Source: Loxodes magnus (lineage: Eukaryota > Ciliophora > Karyorelictea > Loxodida > Loxodidae). Taken from it: a DNA stretch of 64,000 bases. Both the position numbers and the translations under genes were made by a program. Positions 36,700 through 49,539 of this stretch are shown here, piece after piece. Under the pieces are notes generated by a model. That model was not told where the DNA came from, ran no database searches, and saw only the letters and a program-made list of their open reading frames with translations. Location: positions 248,001 through 312,000 of the forward strand of contig CAMPDV010000380.1 in the NCBI GenBank assembly GCA_946699065.1. Reading direction: 5' to 3'. The first letter of the stretch is position 1, and each line of letters begins with the position of its first letter.

Positions 36700-38690
36700 C
36701 AAAGATTAACTTTATTGTATAGCAAGCATTCATCATTAAGATTTAGAATATAACAGACTCTTGTTACATAATTTATATATAAGAAATTAGTTAAAAAGAG
36801 GTAAACTACAAGGGAATATTTATCAAAAATGCTATTGCTATACTTATTAGAAGATTTCAGTCTGATCTAAGAAAATAACTGGAGAGCTAACCATTTAGAG
36901 ATTCTAAATTTTACTTCAAGACTAGTGCTAATAATATAGAAATCAAGAAATTTGGAAAACCTTAAAGCTTTGTTTATTGGCTATATTTATCTGATAAACT
37001 GCTAGAATTTTCAGTATTCTTTCTGGTTGTTCATTTTTTAATAATAGGAAATCAATTTTTTGCAAACTAATCATTAGTAAAATTATCAAGTATATTTATA
37101 GGCTGAGTTTTGAATGCATTAGGCTTTTTTAGACAATCTTAGTGTATTTCTTAGAATAGCTAAAATTATTTTAGCTGAATTTTTTCAACAATAATTACGA
37201 TAATCCAAAATTTAAGCCTATTTTAGTATTTCCTTCAAGAACTCTCTACTATTAAAACTGTATGTTACTGCTATTTTACCTAAAAGCTTTCTTACTTTAT
37301 ATGACTCTTTATCTAAGCTTTTTAGTCTTTATTCCAGCTAGGATTTTTAAAAGAAAAAGATAATTCAGTAGTGTTAGTGTCAAAATTTCTCTTTGCTTAT
37401 CAAATTCTTCTACAATACTTAATGACAGATAATAGTCGATCAAATTTAGCTAATTTTATAAATCAGCAGGCAGAAGTCTTATTATAAAATGTAGAGCTGA
37501 ATGAACAAGTTTACTAATATTTTAACTTCTAATGCATCTAGTTTTGTTAAATGGAATATTTCTTCTCTTTTTGTTATTAAGCTAAAATAGTTTCTATTAT
37601 TTGGTGAATTCACTAATCACTGAATTCTTCAAGGCGGTTTCTTCTACCCAGTTGCATTGTTAGAAACTTACTTCACGATAGGATAAGCAAAGTGACATTT
37701 AGAGTAGTATTGTTTCAAGACAGCGACCTCTCTCTATTTCTTCTACGTCTCTTTACACGTCAGACAAAAATCAAACTCAATAGAGTCTTCTTTCCCTGCT
37801 GATCATGCCAAATTCGTTCCCTTGCCGGTTGAGACATTTTAATTTCTTGCATATTCTTAGTAATAAATCTAAGCTAAAATAATCAAAGTTCTTAATGCTT
37901 CTTAGCATTCTAAAACATTTGGAACTTCTATAAAAGTACCTAAAAGAGCTAGCAGTTGATCATATATTAGATTTTTATTATTAGATTGAGTCAGTTCAAA
38001 TTTCTTTTAGAGCTTAAATATTTCCAATTTAAAATAGTACTTAGAAAGAATACCTTTGATCACTTATTTTATAACATATTCGTTACAAAAAGACTAGATT
38101 TCTCTAAACTTCATCTTTAAGTAAAAATTTAGAAGCTTCTAGCGTAAGCTGAGATTTTTCATTTTTAGTTACCAAACTTCTATATTAATTAGAAACCATT
38201 TTAGCTTATCTAACCTTATTATTATATATTTAGACTATTTTAAAATTAGTTAGAATCTTTCTTTATCCAAAATCCTTATTGTAAAGAATCCTTTTATAAG
38301 AAAATAATTTTCCATTTTATTTGGAATAAGAGAAGCAAAGCAACAGTTAATCAAAGGCTTGAGAAACTTAAAATGAAGATACTTGTTTATTAATTCTATT
38401 GCTATTGCTATTTCCATTTCTATTCTGTAGCATGACATATCACTTTTTTATTTCAGAAGAAAAAATCCCAGATAAATCTTGTCCAAAGTTTTTTAGAATC
38501 TAGAAATCTATTAATTCTAATGATTTAATTTTCTCTTCTCTTGCACTTCTAAGCATTTACCAAGTATTTAGTATATCTGTATAAAGATTTTTTTAGGCTT
38601 AAGTTGATATTTCAATTTATTTAGTTACAATTTAAAAATTAGCTTTAATTTTTAGTAGCGTTTTGCTTAATACCTTCACTAATAGTCACT
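36700..38690 (-). CDS. Unidentified protein with a Cys-rich segment
   Basis: The minus strand at 37.60-37.80 kb is the least AT-rich part and encodes EDSIEFDFCLTCKETQKK followed by QYYSKCHFAYPIVKQV: a C-x2-C and later C-x-H pair that could bind zinc. Downstream it reads YFSLITKREEIFHLTKLDAL then a hydrophobic helix VKILVNLFIQLYILQQ, possibly membrane spanning. TGA appears at several places in this frame, some close together (KPP-x-RIQ-x-LVN), which fits Trp but could equally mark decay. A frame change is needed upstream of EDSIEF. A short ATG ORF at 38250-38438 lies in the N-terminal region but is not clearly the right frame. Family not recognised; ends approximate. Confidence 0.4.
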
Positions 38691-39429
38691 AATTAATAAA
38701 TTAAAAAAGTAGCTACATAGTAAATAATTTGAACACATTGAGTTAAGAATTTTAAATAGATTTAGCATATATAGATATATAATACTACCTATAACTAAAC
38801 ACAGTACCTAACTAATTATATTATTACTTCATTCCTTAATATCTTTATACATACACCCTTCTTATTACATTATTATATACTACTATATTACAAATTACAA
38901 TCTATCATAAACTTAAGATTAACACATCTTTATTATACTGCTCTCATTATCATCTAGAATCTTACCAATACATTATAAATCTCTAAGTCTTCAAAATGAC
39001 ATATATTAAAATATTAAAAGGTATAGATAGTTTAATTATTGTAAGCTTACTATTATGAAGCTATTATTTTGCTTATTTACATTTCTTTCTAAAATTAAGA
39101 TTTCTATTTGTGCTTCTTAGTTCAACTTATATCATTAAGATTTATACCTCTTCGTAGTATAGAGAGATTACCTACTAAGATAACTCTAGACTGTATATCA
39201 TAGTGATAGAATGTCTTAATGATAGATTGAGAAAGAAATTTGTCTAGTTTTAGGCAAAAACTATCTTCATTTAATGAGGTAATTATAAAGAAGATAAAAG
39301 AAACGTTTCAATTCCTTAGATCTATCATTACGTTATAAGGATAATAAATTCTAATATGAATATTCCTTGAACTTAAAGTAAGTTCTTATCTCGGCTACAG
39401 AAAATAAGACAATGTTAAAGTGATCTTAA
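38691..39429. other. Intergenic DNA
   Basis: AT-rich spacer between oppositely oriented genes, with C-rich short words from 38.8 to 38.95 kb. No feature recognised. Confidence 0.35.
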
Positions 39430-41620
39430 ATATAATGTGTAATAATTTAACTGGAGTTTCTAAAGAAATACAGACTAATTACTAAAACATAGTAAATCCA
39501 GCTAATGTCTTTATAAAGTTTATTTTTCAGACGATTGATATGAGACCTTAAAATAAAAATAAACTAATATGACGTTATAATTATTTTCTAAGGAATATAG
39601 CTTCTTAAGTAACTACTACATTAGGAAAAATAGGAAAATAAATTATGTATTTTTAATAGGACACATTTGCAAAACTAGTCAATTTAGAATTAACTTTATA
39701 TTAATCCAAAACGAACATTATCATCTTAAAAGTTTAAAAAATTGAGTAAAAGTTTAGAAGATCTTTTTAAGACTCTGGAACTGAGGAAAAGATAAATCAG
39801 TTCTCATAGAATAGAAAGGATGAAATATACAAGGTGAGCAAATAAATTAACATCTTAAAACGTAAAAAATAAAAGTTTATACAAATTATCTAGGAATAAA
39901 TTCTTTACATCATTTCAATAAAGTACACTTCTTAAAAGATCTTCTTAAAATGGAATTCCACTTATAGGATTTTTGCTACGACAAGAATCTCTGAGTAGCC
40001 TTTATAAGTTAAAAAATATTAAAAATATTTAGAAAACTTAATAAATGTAAATAAAACCTTTTAATTGCTAGAAAAATGCGATTCTAATTAACGATGAATT
40101 TAGAGAAAAGAATAAATTCTAAAAAGCAAAACGCAGAAATTATGAGGAGAACTCTGAACTATATTTCAATAATACGCTGCATTGATACTAAACTGAATAT
40201 TGAATCAAATGCTGGCTTAAATTCTTTCAAAGCTGATTAATTAAGACGAAATTAATAATGATAAATAATTAACAAGGCTCCGAAAATTAGTTCTTTCTAG
40301 CTGTAAAAGAGGAGTGATGGTATACCAGCCAATATTACAAATATTTCAAGTGCAAATTATAGAAACTTTTCCCTATTCTAAAGCAGAAAGAGCAATCTTT
40401 AATAATATTAGCAAAACTTTCTAAATCCTTAGAAGAAGAGTTAATTTTCCTGAAAATTTGCTTTACAAATAGAAAGAAAATTTTCAGGAAAATAAATAGA
40501 TTATTTTAAGATTACAATAACATTTTTTGATCGTACTACTAAAGAATGTAACCTAATGCATTCTCTCCTTAAGGTAACAAGTAGCAAATCACAGTAATTC
40601 AAATTTAGACCTTAATAAATTAAAAGTCTCACAATAGCGAAGGAATTGAAGAATTAAGGGAAAAACAAACTTACTTAGAAAGAACATTTAAAGTAATCCT
40701 CTACAAATATCTTCAAATTATCCTTACTCGGAATTAACTAATCATAAGCGAGAAAAAGATATTTACTAAAAAAATGCCATCAGAATAAGAGAATCCGTAA
40801 TTACTCTTTATGAAGTCAGGACAATTGTAAAATCTAATCTTGGCAATCTTTATCAGCAAGCATAAAGCATTCACCCTTTGAATAATTATTTTAGACTCAA
40901 TTAAATAAGATTCTTTTAGGAAGAAAAGAATATAGAAGGTTATAGTCAATTCCAATAGATTTCTCTTAATACGACATGCAACTAGATTCAGATACTATTG
41001 AGATCTTTAGTGACTAATTAGTAATTTAAAACATTATAGCCTATTTTAAACTAGGCTATTAGTAAACTTGAACGAGGTCTTGCTTATGGGATACTTAAGA
41101 AAGTGAAATTTATCGCAGCAACTAAGTATAGTGTAAAGAGTATTTTAAATGTCTAGAAGAAAAAGAAGGTAACTTGTCTAATAATAAGATTTCCAAACTA
41201 TCTTTTGTGCTGTGAAAATGATAAAGTACAAGGAAGCGGGGAAATAATTAGAGATTTGCTGAAGTAAATCAAATACTCTTAAAGAAACAGAAGCACTTCA
41301 AGAAATGGCTATTTATATTCTACAAAGTAGCTAAATAAATCTAGCATTGAAATTTCTTCAGATAAAGAAAAAGAGTAAATATTACAGTAGAGACGACCTA
41401 AAGAGTAAACTTTCTTTATTTTTCTTATTCATTTTATAAAATCGATTAAAGATATTCTCCAACTAAAATGGTTAAACATGAAAAGACACTATAATAAAAT
41501 AAGTTTAGAGGATTTGAAGTGACTAACTTTAACTAAATTCGTATCAAAAGTATTTTATGTCGTTACACCTTAACTGTGAAGATTCTTTAATATTTGATTT
41601 ATATTTAATATTCTTTGTCT
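39430..41620 (+). CDS. Large unidentified plus-strand protein
   Basis: Two good frames. The first, near ATG 39436 (MCNNLTGVSKEIQTNYQ) to about 40090, has one TGA (NKLI-x-RYNYFLRN) and ends with KYLENLINVNKTFQLLEK. After a frame change near 40.08 kb the protein continues NDEFREKNKFQKAKRR. The second main frame, about 40750-41510, is free of TGA for 250 codons: REKDIYQKNAIRIRESVITL, then YEVRTIVKSNLGNLYQQAQS, SKLERGLAYGILKKVKFIAA, LIIRFPNYLLCCENDKVQGS and the acidic SSIEISSDKEKEQILQQRRP. The short minus-strand ORF 40734-40955 is its shadow. No domain is recognised. The TGA at about 41514 (EDLK-x-LTLTKF) could be the stop or Trp. Confidence 0.5.
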
Positions 41621-42639
41621 CATTATTGAATTATATTACTAAGTAATCTTTCTAACTTTAATATCTTCGATATTAACCCTTCACCTAGTTAAGTATTTTA
41701 GCTTGTCCTATAGTTAGATTTCATTTTTACAATAAAATAATTCGTTATCATTTAACTGTCATTAATACATAATAAAATAAGTAAGTCAATTTAAATAAAA
41801 AGATCTAAGTGACGCTTTATATATTTAGGACTGACTTTACAACACTAGTATCTCTATTATACTCTTAAATAATTAAAAAATATTGTATTTATAAAATAGA
41901 CACTTTAGTATATTAAAACTTATTTTCAATGAAGAGATCTTTAATTTATCTTAGTATTATTAATATCCATCTTGTGTATGTTTAATAATAATCTACTTAT
42001 TTAAAAAGACTTAGAAAGTTATATTTCATATATTAGCATTTATTAACTTAATTACTTCTATTATATATAATTAAACTAACTCTTATCTTATTAACATTTA
42101 CAGCTTGTAGATTTATGATCATTATTTATAGATATTCATTATCAATATTTGCTTACCAAGTAATTATAGAGCAGTTTTAATAAATTGATATCATCTTTAA
42201 ATAAAATATTACTTCTCTAACTTCTTCAATTGCTAGCCTAAAAAATCAATATTCTATCATCTAAATTGAAATACCCTAAGGTATTAAGACTATCAATTTA
42301 ACTACCTTAGACTTTTCTTTCAGATTCGATAGAAGGTTGTAAATATAAGATATAATGAGTAGTGTGATATATTTATTAATATGTTCTACTATTGATACTG
42401 AAACTGGTAAATATGCTGCAATTTAAATACTAAAAGTTTTTAAACATAAGATACATGCTAAGAAGCTCTTAAAAGTAGAAAGATATTAAGATTTATTAAG
42501 CATAGAAACATATTAGTACTGTTCTGATATTAAACTATCTTAAGACAAGGAATTAGCAGATTTCTATCTATTAATGTTTTAGTTAACTTAGTGAGAATAG
42601 ATATAGATTATTATTAATCATGATAACTAGCCAATAATT

Positions 42640-44825
42640 GATTATAATAATTTGATATTCTCGTGATGTTATCAAAAGGAATTAGTCCTAAAGTTTTAAA
42701 GCCAATAGATGTTCTCAAGCAATTTTAAAGATTTTATTTAAGAATTTTTGGCATGATATTATATCTTTTAAAGCTTTTGCTTTATTCAATTAAAATTATA
42801 AACTTAATTTTATATTCTTCACCCCTTGATTAATTTAAGTTATGACTTAAATTAAATCAAGATATTTTTTAAGGTCTATTTAATTAAGTGACTATATCTC
42901 CTTATTTTTTTGAAGAACTTTTTCAAAAATATCCCTGAGTTCTCATGGGTAACTAGGCACTAATAATTAAAAAATCTTATTATTTCATGTGATTTGTTTT
43001 CTACTCTTGCTTATTATATTTATTTATTTCTAATATTCTTGAATCCTCCAAATATTTTAAGGAGTTGGTTTCTAATTTTTTTCAATTCCTACCAATTTAG
43101 TCTTTATTTTATTTGCAGGGGTTTAAAAATCGCTAAAACAGTTTATTATTATTTTTTTGCTTCAATTTAGCAAATTTTTCTGCAATACTTATTAAATTTG
43201 CACTAATTGGCACGCATCCACCTAGCCAGAATATTCTTATAGTAAGCTGAGTATTTGTTTTAGATTTTTTAGCAAGATATATTAGGAACTGTGAATTTTT
43301 CTTTAAGTGAAATTTTGTAGATATTTATGTCTCTTCCTAATATAGTTTCAGATATCTTTTATCAGATTAACTCCCAAGCCCAACTAAGTTATTTAAAGTA
43401 GTTTTCTACAATTTTTCTTAATTTTATTTCTCAATAATCTGAAATCAAAGCTTCTAAGAATTCCATAAACTTAATTTTCATTTAAGTTTGAATCCTAAAA
43501 GTTCCAATTCAGTCTACTTTAATTTTTGGGTGCTCAATTAGAGCTACTGATTACTCAATATTATTCAGGAGAAGTTAATTTTTTATGCTAAATAAATAAT
43601 CCAGATGCTTCTAAAGTTTATTTAGGAAACTATAGGGTCTTCTTCATATTTATATAAGGACTATTTTCAGTCGGTAAATGTTCTAAAGTAATCAATCTAA
43701 CTTTTTAAAAACTATCGCTATTCTTTCTAGAACTCAGTTCCGTGAATCTGCTTTTTTAATTCTTCAGAATTGACTAAGAAACTTATGATTTTCACTTAAG
43801 CTTATAATTTTCCTTTCAAGCATTACTATCTCTAGTACTTGTTAAGCTTCTCTCTTTTATTAATTAGAGCTGGACTCTATATATTATCTTACAAATTCTA
43901 AAATTAATTGTGAGGAATTAAGAACACTTGAAGTCGAGCCTGTTAAAAGAAAAAGCTTCATTTCTAATATCTATTTATAGGTACTTAAAATTTAGCTGCC
44001 AAGTAATAATTATCTCTTAGAATCTGCTTTAAAGCTCATAATTGCTTTTTAGATTGAATAGCTGCTATTTTTTTCAGCTTGCTATAGAGCTAAGTCATTT
44101 GAACTTTTAAGATCTAAAAGCTTGGCATGTTCTATAATAAAAAGGGATTTTTCTAGCGTCTAAATAAATAATACTTACAGTATTCTTTTGTTATAAGATA
44201 TACATGAACTCTTCTTTTTAAGAACTAAATGTGACTCAGTTTAATTTAGTATTTGTGAGAAACCTTAGTTTTTTTTCGAAATTTTGACTGTTATGAAAAA
44301 TTCAGACTCTTCTAAAAATGTCTCAAAGCTTGATAAAATTTTAGGCATTTTCAATGTTTGCTAAGATTAACTCATCTTTTTGTCACTGAACTATTTCTGC
44401 TCATATTAGAAGTTTCAGATCTTATCCTTTTTACCTATTCTTATTTTTTGATTGAAATATAGTTCCAGAATTAATGTCTTTTGCTACTCTTTATTGCTAT
44501 AAATATTATAATTTTAAGGAGATTCCTTTTTTTCTTGGAGATCAAAGGTAATTTAATCTTTTATTAATCAAAAGCAAATATGCTGAAAACATCTCTTGAT
44601 TTCCTAATTCTATTTTAGCTCCAGCTCTTTTTACTTAGATTGGGTCTTTCTAATATATTTAATTGCAAAGCTATCAGATGACTATAGAATAAGAATCCTC
44701 TATCAATTTAGTTATTTTAAATAGAAAGATTAATCTTTCATCTCTTCTTTATTTTCTAAATATTTGCTAGTCTTTATTTTTTCTGTGGATTAGTGTTTCT
44801 ATGTTGTAATTTGAATAATATCCAT
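42640..44825 (-). pseudogene. Copy B gene 2, frameshifted relative of the 32171 gene
   Basis: Begins MDIIQITTQKHQS at 44825, matching MDNIQITTQKYQS of copy A. An extra base near 44.77 kb shifts the frame before RRDERLIFLFKITKLIEDS. Later conserved segments are DELILANIE, ITLEHLPTENSPYINMKKTL, LEASGLFIQHKK and KISLKEKF...ISCQKI, each needing another frame change to connect. With three or more shifts it is probably not translated whole, although some could be assembly errors. Protein-level similarity to copy A is good evidence that this was a coding unit. Confidence 0.55.
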
Positions 44826-45699
44826 TTTATTTGATTTTCGAATTTTAAAATTAACTAAAACTAAAAAAGTTATTAAGTTAGCTTACATCTAAAGCAAATT
44901 TTTAGAGTAATATTAAAGTTAAGAGATAATTAAAGTTATTTAGTTGAATTACTATATATTTGAATAAAAAAGAATCTTAAAATTAAAGGAAGATCTTAGC
45001 TTTATAGAAATAATAATCACCAATCTAGTTTTAATATTCTAAGTTTTATTTTTGTGTTTTTTATTCTAAATTTATAGTATTTCTTATTTTTATTTAAGTT
45101 CTTTCTTATGAGTCAACCACATAAATAATTAGGCTTAACTGTAGATTCTATTAATCAATCTTATATCCGAATTTAAGACACTATTTAAATACTATAGGTA
45201 ATAAATTTTCGTTGTTTGTAATATTAGTAATTATATCTATCATTATTTCATTTAATTATTCTAATTGTGTATCAAGCATAGTGTTTCATATATTTTATTT
45301 TAAAATCTTTAGTATCTTTATAATATTTTAAGATATTTATCAGCTAATGTAGTTCATTCAATTATTTTAATGGAAATATAGTTTATAAGTAAAATATAAT
45401 ATGGTAATAAAATAAATAGTAATAATAGTGATATAAGATATCTATTGATTAAGATTAACTTAAGAAAGGAATATTTAATTTATTAGTTACTTTTAAAATA
45501 CTAAGCTTCTTAATAATAGTTATTTAGTTTTAGCTAAATTACATATATAAGCTTACTAATGCTATTATTTTTAACTTTAATTTTATTATTAATTTCCTTT
45601 ATTTAGTTATAATACTTTATTATTTAAGCCATAGACATTTCCTTATAATTAAATGTATCTAGTAGTTATATATTATTTAGACTTCTTTTATCTATTATT

Positions 45700-46500
45700 T
45701 ATAAAGCTTATATTTTAAAGATTGTAAAGAATAATAATTTAAATATAGTTAAAAATTTATATTCTAGCTTTATCTTTTTTAAATTTCTTCAGCTTTTTGC
45801 AAGATCCAAAGGTAATTTTTATAATCCTAATTTAAACTTAAGATATCTTAAATAATTTAGTGAAATCATTGTTAAAATTCCCTCAGGCACTTTCTATGAG
45901 TAGATGCTAACAGGATTTTACTAGAGAAAATTAAAATTGGCTTTCTAGATTGATTTCATTTAGCTGTCTTTTTCTATGTCTTATTTCCTATATTTTTTCT
46001 TACATTAAATATCTTTCTTTAAATTCTATTTTTTCTTTCTATTTATAAAATTGAAGGTTTTAGTTCATTTTATGGTCTTAAGTTAGCTTAATTTATTTAT
46101 TTTTGCTAATTTTTTAAATTATTTAATGAATTATTTCTTTTCTTTTTATGATGATTCCTTTGGATCTCTAATTAAAATTCAAAATATTTGTAACACTTTC
46201 TATTTGTTTATTTATACATCTTAGATTTTGCTTTTATCGAATATTTTTAGTGCTTTATATTTATTCTGCTCAATTAATTCCTTTTTTCTTTCAAATTAAA
46301 ATAGCTTCCAATACCTTCAGTAAATCCTTAAAGTCTTAAGATTTTAACTTTCTAATATCTATTAATTTCTTTTAGCTATATGACTTAAACTTTCTTTTTC
46401 CGAATAGTTTCTCAGTTAGTTTAGATGCAAATAAGATTTTAATTAAAATTTCTAAGATATTAAAACTTAGATTACTCCCAATAAATGATTTGTAATTAAA
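45700..46500 (-). pseudogene. Copy B gene 1, truncated relative of the 30450 gene
   Basis: Encodes NILEILIKILFASKLTEKLF and, after an internal loss of about 20 codons compared with copy A, KLKSQDFKDLLK, then a frame change before ELIEQNKYKALKIFDKSK. Same order and orientation relative to gene 2 as in copy A. Probably decayed. Confidence 0.45.
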
Positions 46501-46699
46501 GTAAAATAGTAAGTTTAGTTTAATTTAATTAAGATATATATTAAATTAAAGATATATTAATATTCTAATAATAGAAATACTTTTAGTTTAATAGTCTACT
46601 AATTATTATCTTCTTTATTATTTAATAATACTAACTCTCTTTATCTAAACTTAAGTCTCATTATTATTATTTTAATCAAACCTTTATTTTTAAATATAT

Positions 46700-47920
46700 C
46701 TTTATTTAAAATACTTCAACAAAGATACAGAACAATATCAAAAATTAGAACATTATAATTATAATGAAACAATGAGCAAGCATTAGAGGGAAGCTAATAA
46801 AAATGATAAACAAGAAATACTTCAAAATTAATATTTTAAACTATACTTTAAATTCTTAGTAATTTTAGTAATTATGGATAAGTTACGAAATTTTAAGATC
46901 TTTAAAATATTTGAAGGTTATATAGTATTTGTTTAGTCAATCTGCGACTAATAATAAATTTTTAATGTTTTAGAAATGTGTTAAACATTTTTTTAATCCC
47001 TGTATTTTTAGTAATCTTCTATAGCACTTTAGTTTGAAAAGATCTTGAATTGTAAAAAAATCCCTATATAAACATAAACTATGAAAGACAAATTTTAAAT
47101 ATCAACTCGTTGTTAAGGTATAGATTCTTCGCAAAGGTTTATAAATCCTTTTTTATATAAGTCTTTTCTAAAATATGAGGTTCAATTTTCAGAACAATGT
47201 ACTTGCACAATGTTTAAGTTTTAGATTTGTATAGACAATAATAACAATTTTTATTAATATCATTTATTTATAAATATTATTTCTTATTCTTCATTTGTGG
47301 GTAATCCATATACTTTTGGCTAGTTTAACTTCGTTCTTTTACTTTTAAAAATAAATAATTTAATTTTAAACTTCTATGATAGCACTTATTCCCTTTATAT
47401 ATTATATGTAGTATTTTCAATACTGTTATCATATAATCTATATTTTAGATAAATGTCTAGTCTTTGTTTATTTAGTAATCCTTTTATAAAAAATAACTTC
47501 TGCCTTATTTTATACATTATTCAAACTTTTATTGTCGTTATAACTTTAAAAATTTGATCTCAAACTACTTCTGTATCAATAGATTAATTTGAGATTACTT
47601 TGTTAATATCTTGCATTCAATTAAATGGGTACTAAGAGCAAGCTGCTTTTATTGCAGAGCCTATACAAATGAAAAAAGTCAAGTGCTAATGAGTTGTATT
47701 ATAGCTAATTTTCAATCATATTTTTAAATTAACTTTAACTAGTAAAGATTATCTTTCAGAGGATTAATAGCTTACTAGAACTTTGTCTTAAATTATTTGA
47801 TGTATTTATCTTTGCTCTTATTAAATATCTATGTATTCACAGATTTTAAACCAAATTTATGTATTGCTCCTTTTATAATAATAATATTAATTTTAAGTTT
47901 TCCGTTTTAGGGATTTCCAA
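46700..47920. other. Intergenic DNA
   Basis: AT-rich and mixed. If the Gag-like ORF upstream (minus strand) belonged to a full retroelement, an endonuclease/RT ORF would be expected here; I do not see one. Confidence 0.35.
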
Positions 47921-47929
47921 CCCCGTCAG

Positions 47930-48700
47930 GAAGACAGCAATTCATACTCCCTGCTGTTAAATAAAAGAGTTCGGGTCGCCCAATTTTAGCAAGATTGGGA
48001 ACTCGGATTTTTCCAGGTTTTCCCTTCTTTAACTCGCCTTGGTTCCATCTTAATCTTGTATATTGAACCATCCGGGTTGCAATACATTCTTTTCATTCTT
48101 GCTTCTTCTTTTTTCTTCTTTTGTTGTTCTTTAATCCAATAGTTTCTTTATTTCTATTAGAATTTCTAACACTTCCGATAAAAATGTCATACGCTTCCAC
48201 AGCAGAAACATTTCTTTTTTATTTTGAATTATTTTCCTTAATTTTTTTGCTCTTTCTAGGCTTCGATTTCCATTTGTATAGCTCCAGTTTCGCTTTACTC
48301 TTTCTTAAAAGTTTATAATTTCTCTTCTGCTTTTACGAGTCTGTTATCCAGTTCAGTCTGTTTCTAAAGCTAGTTTTAGGATTCGTTAATCTGACTTTGT
48401 GAGATATTCCAAAAGGCGTTAAGATCTCTTTCCTTATTGCTCCTTTTATTTAATATTTTTTACATATTTGTTATTTCTAACTTTAACATTAAGTTTATTA
48501 AATAGCTTAAAATGTTTTCTTGATCTAGCATATAAATAGCAATAGATTCATGTATTTTAGTTATTTTTATAATTTCCTTGCTAATAAGTTTTTCTTTTGT
48601 ATAAAACGAATTAGCATCTTTATAATATCAATCACTTAACTTTATTATGTTAATTTATCTTTAGTATCTTAAAGGTAATCACTATTTAATAGATTTTTTA
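47930..48700 (-). CDS. Gag-like ORF with a CCHC zinc knuckle
   Basis: The minus strand encodes a helical N-terminal part (ITKIHESIAIYMLDQENILS; KQTELDNRLVKAEEKLQTFK), a CCHC zinc knuckle at 48210-48169 (C-x2-C-x4-H-x4-C: CFCCGSV-x-HFYRKC), then a basic region (RNYWIKEQQKKKKEEARMKR) and MYCNPDGSIYKIKMEPRRVK at 48.05-48.10 kb. This order is typical of the nucleic-acid-binding ORF1/Gag of retrotransposons. The residue before the knuckle His is TGA; the family usually has Gly there. The region 47.93-48.10 kb is much richer in G+C than its flanks and can fold into hairpins (for example 47979-47999). The plus-strand ORF 48121-48318 is a shadow. Start not defined. Confidence 0.5.
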
Positions 48701-49539
48701 TTAAAATTGTATATATTAATAATAATAAAAAATAGCGATAAACTATTTTTATCCTTGCCTTTACTTTTAAAATAACTAAAATGATTGAATTATACTTTAA
48801 TTGCTTGATTAAGATTAACCCTTCTTAAAAGAATTAGGATAGCTTTATTATTAATGCCTATCAATTATAAGTAAGTAATTACTTATAGATATTTTTATTC
48901 TAAATGGTTGCTTTTTAATATATCTTTCTATAGCTGTCTATTAAGCTATTTTTGATTTAATCTTTTTCTCTAAGATAATATTTAGTTGCTTTTAGGTGGC
49001 TAAACACAATGCTTTCTTTCACCTAAAACTTTTATCTTCTATTTTCCAAATTTATAGCTTTAATTTCCTTCCAAATTATACAACTTAAATTTTAAAATAA
49101 TGATATTTCATTAGCATAAACATAGAAGCCTCTTTTTATAGACAAATTAAAAGAAATAGCTTCTTTTATTAAGATAAATGCATATTTATTATGAATATAG
49201 TAACTTGAAAGGTTTGTATAATAATACTTATTAAGCTTTCAATTATAATTTAGGTAGTTTAATCAATTACTTTTACAATCTCTTAATTGAATTTAAGAGT
49301 TATAAGCAATTAGATCTTTAGTAAACTTAGACTCTTTACTAAGGTTATTTCTGTCTATAGAACTATAAATTGCTTTTAATTTTAAAATGCTTATGGTTTT
49401 ACTACTCAAAGACTTTAATTATCTAGTTCAAAATAGTAGAATCATGTCTTTACTATGAGATTATGGGTTAATAATATTCACATAGAGTAGTCCTTAATAA
49501 AAAATCGGATATATAGATACTGAGTTGTCTTAAGTGAAT

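Larger units (their letters stand above)
42590..46690 (-). repeat. Copy B of the 4.1-kb two-gene unit, inverted relative to copy A
   Basis: Reverse complement matches 30245-34400 throughout. Relative to copy A it carries several single-base indels that shift the frame and lacks about 60 bases in gene 1. Copies A and B lie about 8.2 kb apart, pointing towards each other, so the pair forms a long imperfect inverted repeat around the genes at 36.7-41.6 kb. Confidence 0.75.

Noticed and set aside
36700..41620. The genes at 36.7-38.7 and 39.4-41.6 kb as a further inverted copy of each other
   Set aside because: I found no shared amino-acid or base motifs between them, unlike copies A and B.
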